NCBI RefSeq assembly: GCF_002878395.1
Contig: NW_025851344.1
Location: 57,662 to 121,661, forward strand
Origin: Capsicum annuum
Lineage: Eukaryota; Streptophyta; Magnoliopsida; Solanales; Solanaceae
Length of the DNA: 64,000 bases
Reading direction: 5' to 3'
Shown here: one piece after another, positions 59,574 to 64,000 of the stretch
Layout of the letters: every line of letters begins with the position of its first letter
Numbering within the stretch: the first letter of the stretch is position 1
Notes under the pieces: generated by a model
The model's database searches: none
The model's input: the letters and a program-made list of their open reading frames with translations, nothing else
Told to the model about the DNA's origin: nothing
Program-made: the position numbers and the translations under genes

Positions 59574-62500
59574 TATAACACCTCGATTATCTAAATCGGA
59601 ATGCTACACGATGCTCATGACCCCAAAGGACTACAAGCTAACCTATGATAGGTATTTGTACCTATACACTGCATAATATATAAATATAAATACGAAAACA
59701 TGAATGGAAGTCCATAAGGTTCAATACTGAACATAATCTGAGTAATAAAAATGTCTGAATAAAAATGTTTCATAATACCAAAATAGAACTAAATTACTGA
59801 AGTCTGAATCTAGTCTATAATCTAGTCTGCATCTAGTCTGAAAGCCTCTACTATTTGAATAATCTGACTAAGGAGCTGATGGAATATTTCCCTAACTAAC
59901 TCCGACTAATGAACTAATCAATGAGAAAATAGATAAATAATTGTGCCCTCGAAGGATGAGGACTCACTTCTAACTCTGATTGCTGGAATCTGCAATGTTA
60001 CTACTACTTTGGAACTTGTGCTTCTGAACCTATGGTAGAAAATAAAACACCATAGCATGAATGCGTCAGTATATCTGAATGTACTGAGTATACGAGTGAG
60101 GTAGGCTAAAGGCAAAGGGTTTATATGCATGAACAACGATAACTGATATGAACGTGAGAATACATACATGCATAAGTAACTATAACTGAACTCGTGGTGA
60201 TACTGACTACTGAGTATGAATGTTGACAACATGATTTTACTGAAACTAAGGTAATAAATAAATTAACGACTATTTTTGATAGTTTAAATTATGATGAACT
60301 GGTCTAATTGGTTATGTCTCACAGTCCTAAAACTGAATACTAATAACGTAAGTTATGATAATTGATCTAACTGATATAACTATGATGATCGGCGTAGCCG
60401 ATGTAACTAATACTGATCGACTATATATGACAGTCTAAATCTTATAATAATGATTAAGAGTGACTAAGCTTGAGATCAGGCCTAACTTATGGGTGTCTCT
60501 GGAACTAATATTGAGAATACTCAACTAAATCAGAGACTGAGATCAAGCCTATCTGATGGGTGACCTCTGTAAGTACTGATACTTAATAACTTCATGTTAG
60601 ACCAAGCTTATCTAGTGGGTGTTCTATGAATCTTTAGAACTATCTGAGTTCCTTACTGATTAACGACTGTATCTGACAATCCTAATTTCTGAGTTCTACT
60701 TTGAAGATTGATACTAAAACTATAACTGTGGGAGTTATCACTTAACCGACATGCCCCAAGTCTGAACTAGTGGGGTCCAACCTGTTACCCCAGCTGGAAG
60801 GGTATCAATACCATGCCACGGTGAAGACCTCTTTGGTCAAGCCTATCTGATGGGTGGCCCTCATAGGAAGTCAATCCTAAGAAAGTATAATAGTCAAGCC
60901 TCTCTGATGGATGAAAAGCTTTTTTCTGACGGGTGACTCCTACATCTTGAGCTCGCTACGCAGTTCTAGAGTTTAGGGATTTCTCCTAACGACTCTGCCT
61001 CTCTACTGGGGAGCCTCCATCCCTACACTCACTCGGTTCTAGCTCCTACTTCAAACTGAAAAACTCTTAACTGATTCATAGAACTTGTACTTGAACTGAA
61101 CTGAAGCTGTTACTGAGTTTCTTACTTGACTGAGCTAACAAAGTTCACTTGGTTCTATTATTTGATGGAATACTATTGAATCTATTATCTGATTAAATGA
61201 TACTAAGTTCTGAATTAATTTCTTGAATGCTACTGAGATATGAGCTGAGTACTAAACTAAAGCTGGAATGATAACAATACTTGGATTACTGCGATTTCTT
61301 AAGTTCTATAACTGTCTGAGAGTTCTAAATTCTGTAATTGACTGAATTCTATTGATCATAGCACAACTGAGATTATCTTGAGACTGACTCGGCTCTAGGC
61401 ACACAGCTATATTTTTTGGGTACAAGTACCCCTAAGACTCGATGGAAGAAAATTGACACACAGGATACTTCTTGATCATAGGAATAAACTCCACCATTCA
61501 TAATACCATAAATAGAGGATTTCATACTACACATGGTTCTCAACAACTTGTACATTATAGGGAATGCATATAACATTTAAATACTTGCATGATTCGAATT
61601 TCATGAGCATTCCATATTACGACAATAATACATAACAATTAGCATGGAAATCATGTTGAGTCTTAAGGAATAAGCATGGACTTGTCATTGAAGTTCTATT
61701 TAGCTATAATATATGATTTCTAGTCTCTTAGATATTTTATCAAACACCTTGCATGCACACCTTGTGGCATAGACATATTCATCACATTAATGACTCAAAC
61801 CACCCAAAATTCATATATTTCAATTTGCATGTCATCCTAATTTCATAAAATCACATAAAGATTCAAATTTTGGAGTTGCATAACAACTAATCACACAAAC
61901 ATAATCAAGCCAAAACATAACTTCATGATTCATAGTTTAAAAGAGGGTTCTTGAACTCCACGAATGAAAGGAATCTGTGGATGAACACTACGCATACCTT
62001 AGATTGAAGATCCGTGAAAACTAGCGATGAAATCATCTTGAATCTTGAAAGAGATCTAATGTTTCTTTAAGTTTCTTGATTTTTATTGACTAGGTTTTAA
62101 CTTATGTGGGAGAAATTTTCTTGTTCTTGAGGGATAATCTTGAGAGAAAACCCTAATCTTGTAGTTGAGAGTGTATGAGAGAATTTTTTTGAGATTTTAA
62201 CTGGAGAAAAATAGGAGAAAGTTACATCCCTTGAGGGATTTAAGTCATAGGAAGTAAAGTAAAAAAAAGACCAAAATAACCTTACTAAACTGGTTCCCAA
62301 TTGCTGAAAATCTAAGGCTGGCGACATTTGTGATAGGCCATCAGACTTATGATAAGTCGTCACAAATGTTGTCATTGGGGGGCTAGAATTGATGGATTTC
62401 TGCCTAAGGCTGACGACTTTCATGATAATTCATCACACTTGTGATAACTTATCAGAAATATTATCACCGGGGGATGGATTATGACTAAGGCTGATGACGT

Positions 62501-62933
62501 TTATGATAAGTCATTACACTTGTGAGAAGTTATCACAAATGTCGTCACTCAGTTTTCCAAGCTGACATGCTGGAGTAAAATAGGCCTAACGTTTTGCTCA
62601 GATATTGGATTTGGGAGAAATTGGTATCATTGGAAAGATAATTCAAAGATATATTATTTTACGTATAGTAGGTCCTCTAATTTGATAAAGACAAGGAGTT
62701 TTGGTAGATTAAAGTTGACCCAAGTTTTGACGCTAACTAAAACTTGAATGATAGGAAAGTTTTCAACTTGTCCTTGAGTTAGGGGACCTCTATAATCTTA
62801 ATTAATGCTCAAATAGATTCCCACACTGCCTAATTTATTAACACACTAAATTTACATATGATTCAAGGCTTTTGGAACATCTATGCATATAAATAATGGA
62901 TTTTCATTCTAGTTCAAAATGTGGGGTGTTACA
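59574..62933 (-). repeat. T8 5' LTR (3.36 kb)
   Basis: Plus-strand start TATAACACCTC (altered TGTAATGCCCC), end GGGGTGTTACA. It matches 54424-57787 along its length with frequent substitutions. The palindrome cluster (about 62320-62550) is more decayed than in the 3' LTR. The open frame 62097-62423 is not a gene. Confidence 0.93.
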
Positions 62934-62938
62934 TTCTG

Positions 62939-64000
62939 CTATGCCAGAAGCACTGGAATATTGTTTTTTTATCTTGGTAGACCTTGTTTTGGGTACCACT
63001 GTACTATAGCTCGTTTCATCCCATAGGCCGAAAAGTCAAAAAATTAGAAGATATGGGTGTGGGACTCATAATTGGCCTAAACGACCTTGTATAGAAAATC
63101 CAACTTCACCAATACATCCAAAACATCGAATTAAGTAGGGTTACATAGTTTGTTTGCAATAAATGGAGTCTGAATAAGTTTGGGAGGTAAAAATAAGTTT
63201 AACCTTATGGACCCCACTTATGGGCGTATAAAAAGTCCCCTTTGTCAAGATTTTGGCATTTTTCACCTCTCTTTGAACCCTATCATCCCTAGAATAATGT
63301 TTTGACTTCAAATTGAGTCTTGGAGGTGAATTAGACGCTCGATTAACATATATTTTCATGATTAACAATGGATTTGGCATAAAAATCCTTCATTTTCAAG
63401 ATTTAATTTCTTGAATTTTGACAAAAATCCTAAATTGCTCAAGTTCTTGATTTTCATTCAAATATGCTTGTTTTTCACCTAATTTTTTAGGGTTATGATT
63501 TCCTAGTGGTGTATGACGATCTCAAAGATGCGTTTTCCATATGTGAGAACCATTTAGGCATTTTTGGTATCGTATTTTGACCTGAAACACAATGGTGAAA
63601 TATGAGTATCAAAATTCTTATAATGATATGTAGATTGGGTTTTTGATATCTTGGAACATTGAAGAAGCTTCTTAGAAAAGAAAAGCAACGGTTTAGCTGT
63701 TCATGGGCTTTCTTTGAATTTGAGGCATCATAGGCTTACTCATTGTTATATTGAGCTATATTTTGATATAATTGTGATATTTTCTTAGATTGGGTGGGTT
63801 TTAAGTATTGGTTTGACGAAATGCAAGACTTGGATTAGTTGGACCAATTAAGCTATGTGAATCTTAGTGGTTGAAAATTTGATGTGTTACCCATTATTCT
63901 TAGGTGGAATAGACTTCATTACTTATGTTTAGCATGATAATACCTTAGAATACTCAATATTAGGTAAATTTCTCTAGTTGATCATACTTAGAGTAAATTA
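62939..64000 (+). repeat. T7 LTR, continuation to window end
   Basis: Resumes right after the T8 target duplication with 'ctatgccagaagc', which matches 'caatgccagcagc' (reverse complement near 30705) in the T5 LTR. It continues in the same order ('atatgggtgtgggac', 'cttcaccaa', 'tgggaggt'). It runs off the window, so whether T7 is a solo LTR or a full element cannot be told. No gene is seen. Confidence 0.85.

Larger units (their letters stand above)
54424..62933 (-). mobile_element. T8: complete non-coding LTR retrotransposon (LARD-like)
   Basis: 8,510 bp bounded by the 5-bp duplication TTCTG (54419-54423 and 62934-62938). LTRs 54424-57787 and 59574-62933 (3.36 kb each) flank a 1,786-bp interior with a primer site (59557-59569), a leader similar to T6, and a polypurine tract (57790-57802). 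No gag, protease, RT or integrase motif is visible. It resembles a large retrotransposon derivative: a non-autonomous element mobilised by enzymes from a related autonomous one, probably of the T6 kind (inference). The LTRs differ at many positions, so the insertion is not recent. Confidence 0.93.

Overview
The window is plant nuclear DNA. The retrotransposon families and the style of their LTRs (TGTAATGCCCC...TTACA ends, GCGATGGACCATCGC-type repeats, initiator-methionine tRNA primer sites) suggest a nightshade (Solanum/Capsicum-like) genome. That assignment is from memory and not verified. No rRNA, tRNA, CRISPR or bacterial-type operon was seen. Roughly 93 percent of the window is transposable-element DNA. 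One small host gene is credible: a two-exon, 81-residue gene on the minus strand at 23567-24158.

Left block (1-22110). A broken Ty3/gypsy gag-protease remnant (T1, 1-1500) is followed by an anonymous stretch. Next comes a decayed chromovirus-type Ty3/gypsy element on the plus strand (T2, 2115-11660: truncated 5' LTR, primer site, gag, protease, RT, RNase H, integrase with chromodomain-like tail, polypurine tract, 3' LTR). It abuts a second, heavily deleted gypsy element (T3, 11661-17244), whose 5' LTR is fused straight into the middle of RT and whose RNase H carries an out-of-frame 113-bp duplication. T3 ends exactly where a decayed L1-type LINE with an RNase H domain begins (17245-22110).

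Host island (22111-26483). This holds the small gene and a diverged tandem segmental duplication of its 3' flank (copy A 22360-23345, copy B 24860-26483). Copy B is cut off at 26484 by a retrotransposon, just where a second copy of the gene would be expected to start.

Right block (26484-64000) is one nested retrotransposon complex, readable from target-site duplications and interrupted LTRs. A plus-strand gypsy element (T4) sits in host DNA at 26484. Its 5' LTR was split by a minus-strand element with 4.2-kb LTRs (T5, 26692-49785, flanked by CCAAA on both sides). T5's own 5' LTR was split by a minus-strand gypsy element (T6, 36371-46781). T4's RNase H was split by another 4.2-kb-type LTR (T7, from 54202). 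T7 was in turn split by a complete, apparently non-coding LTR element (T8, 54424-62933, flanked by TTCTG on both sides). The rest of T7 and T4 lies beyond the window.

No retroelement gene looks intact. Many stops lie where related copies have Gln or Trp codons, and several zinc-binding Cys codons read Tyr, as expected from decay of methylated cytosines. The most unusual shared structure is a cluster of short near-perfect palindromes (7-8 nt arms, 1-3 nt centre) at a similar place in the LTRs of four families. The palindrome sequence differs between families but the architecture is the same.
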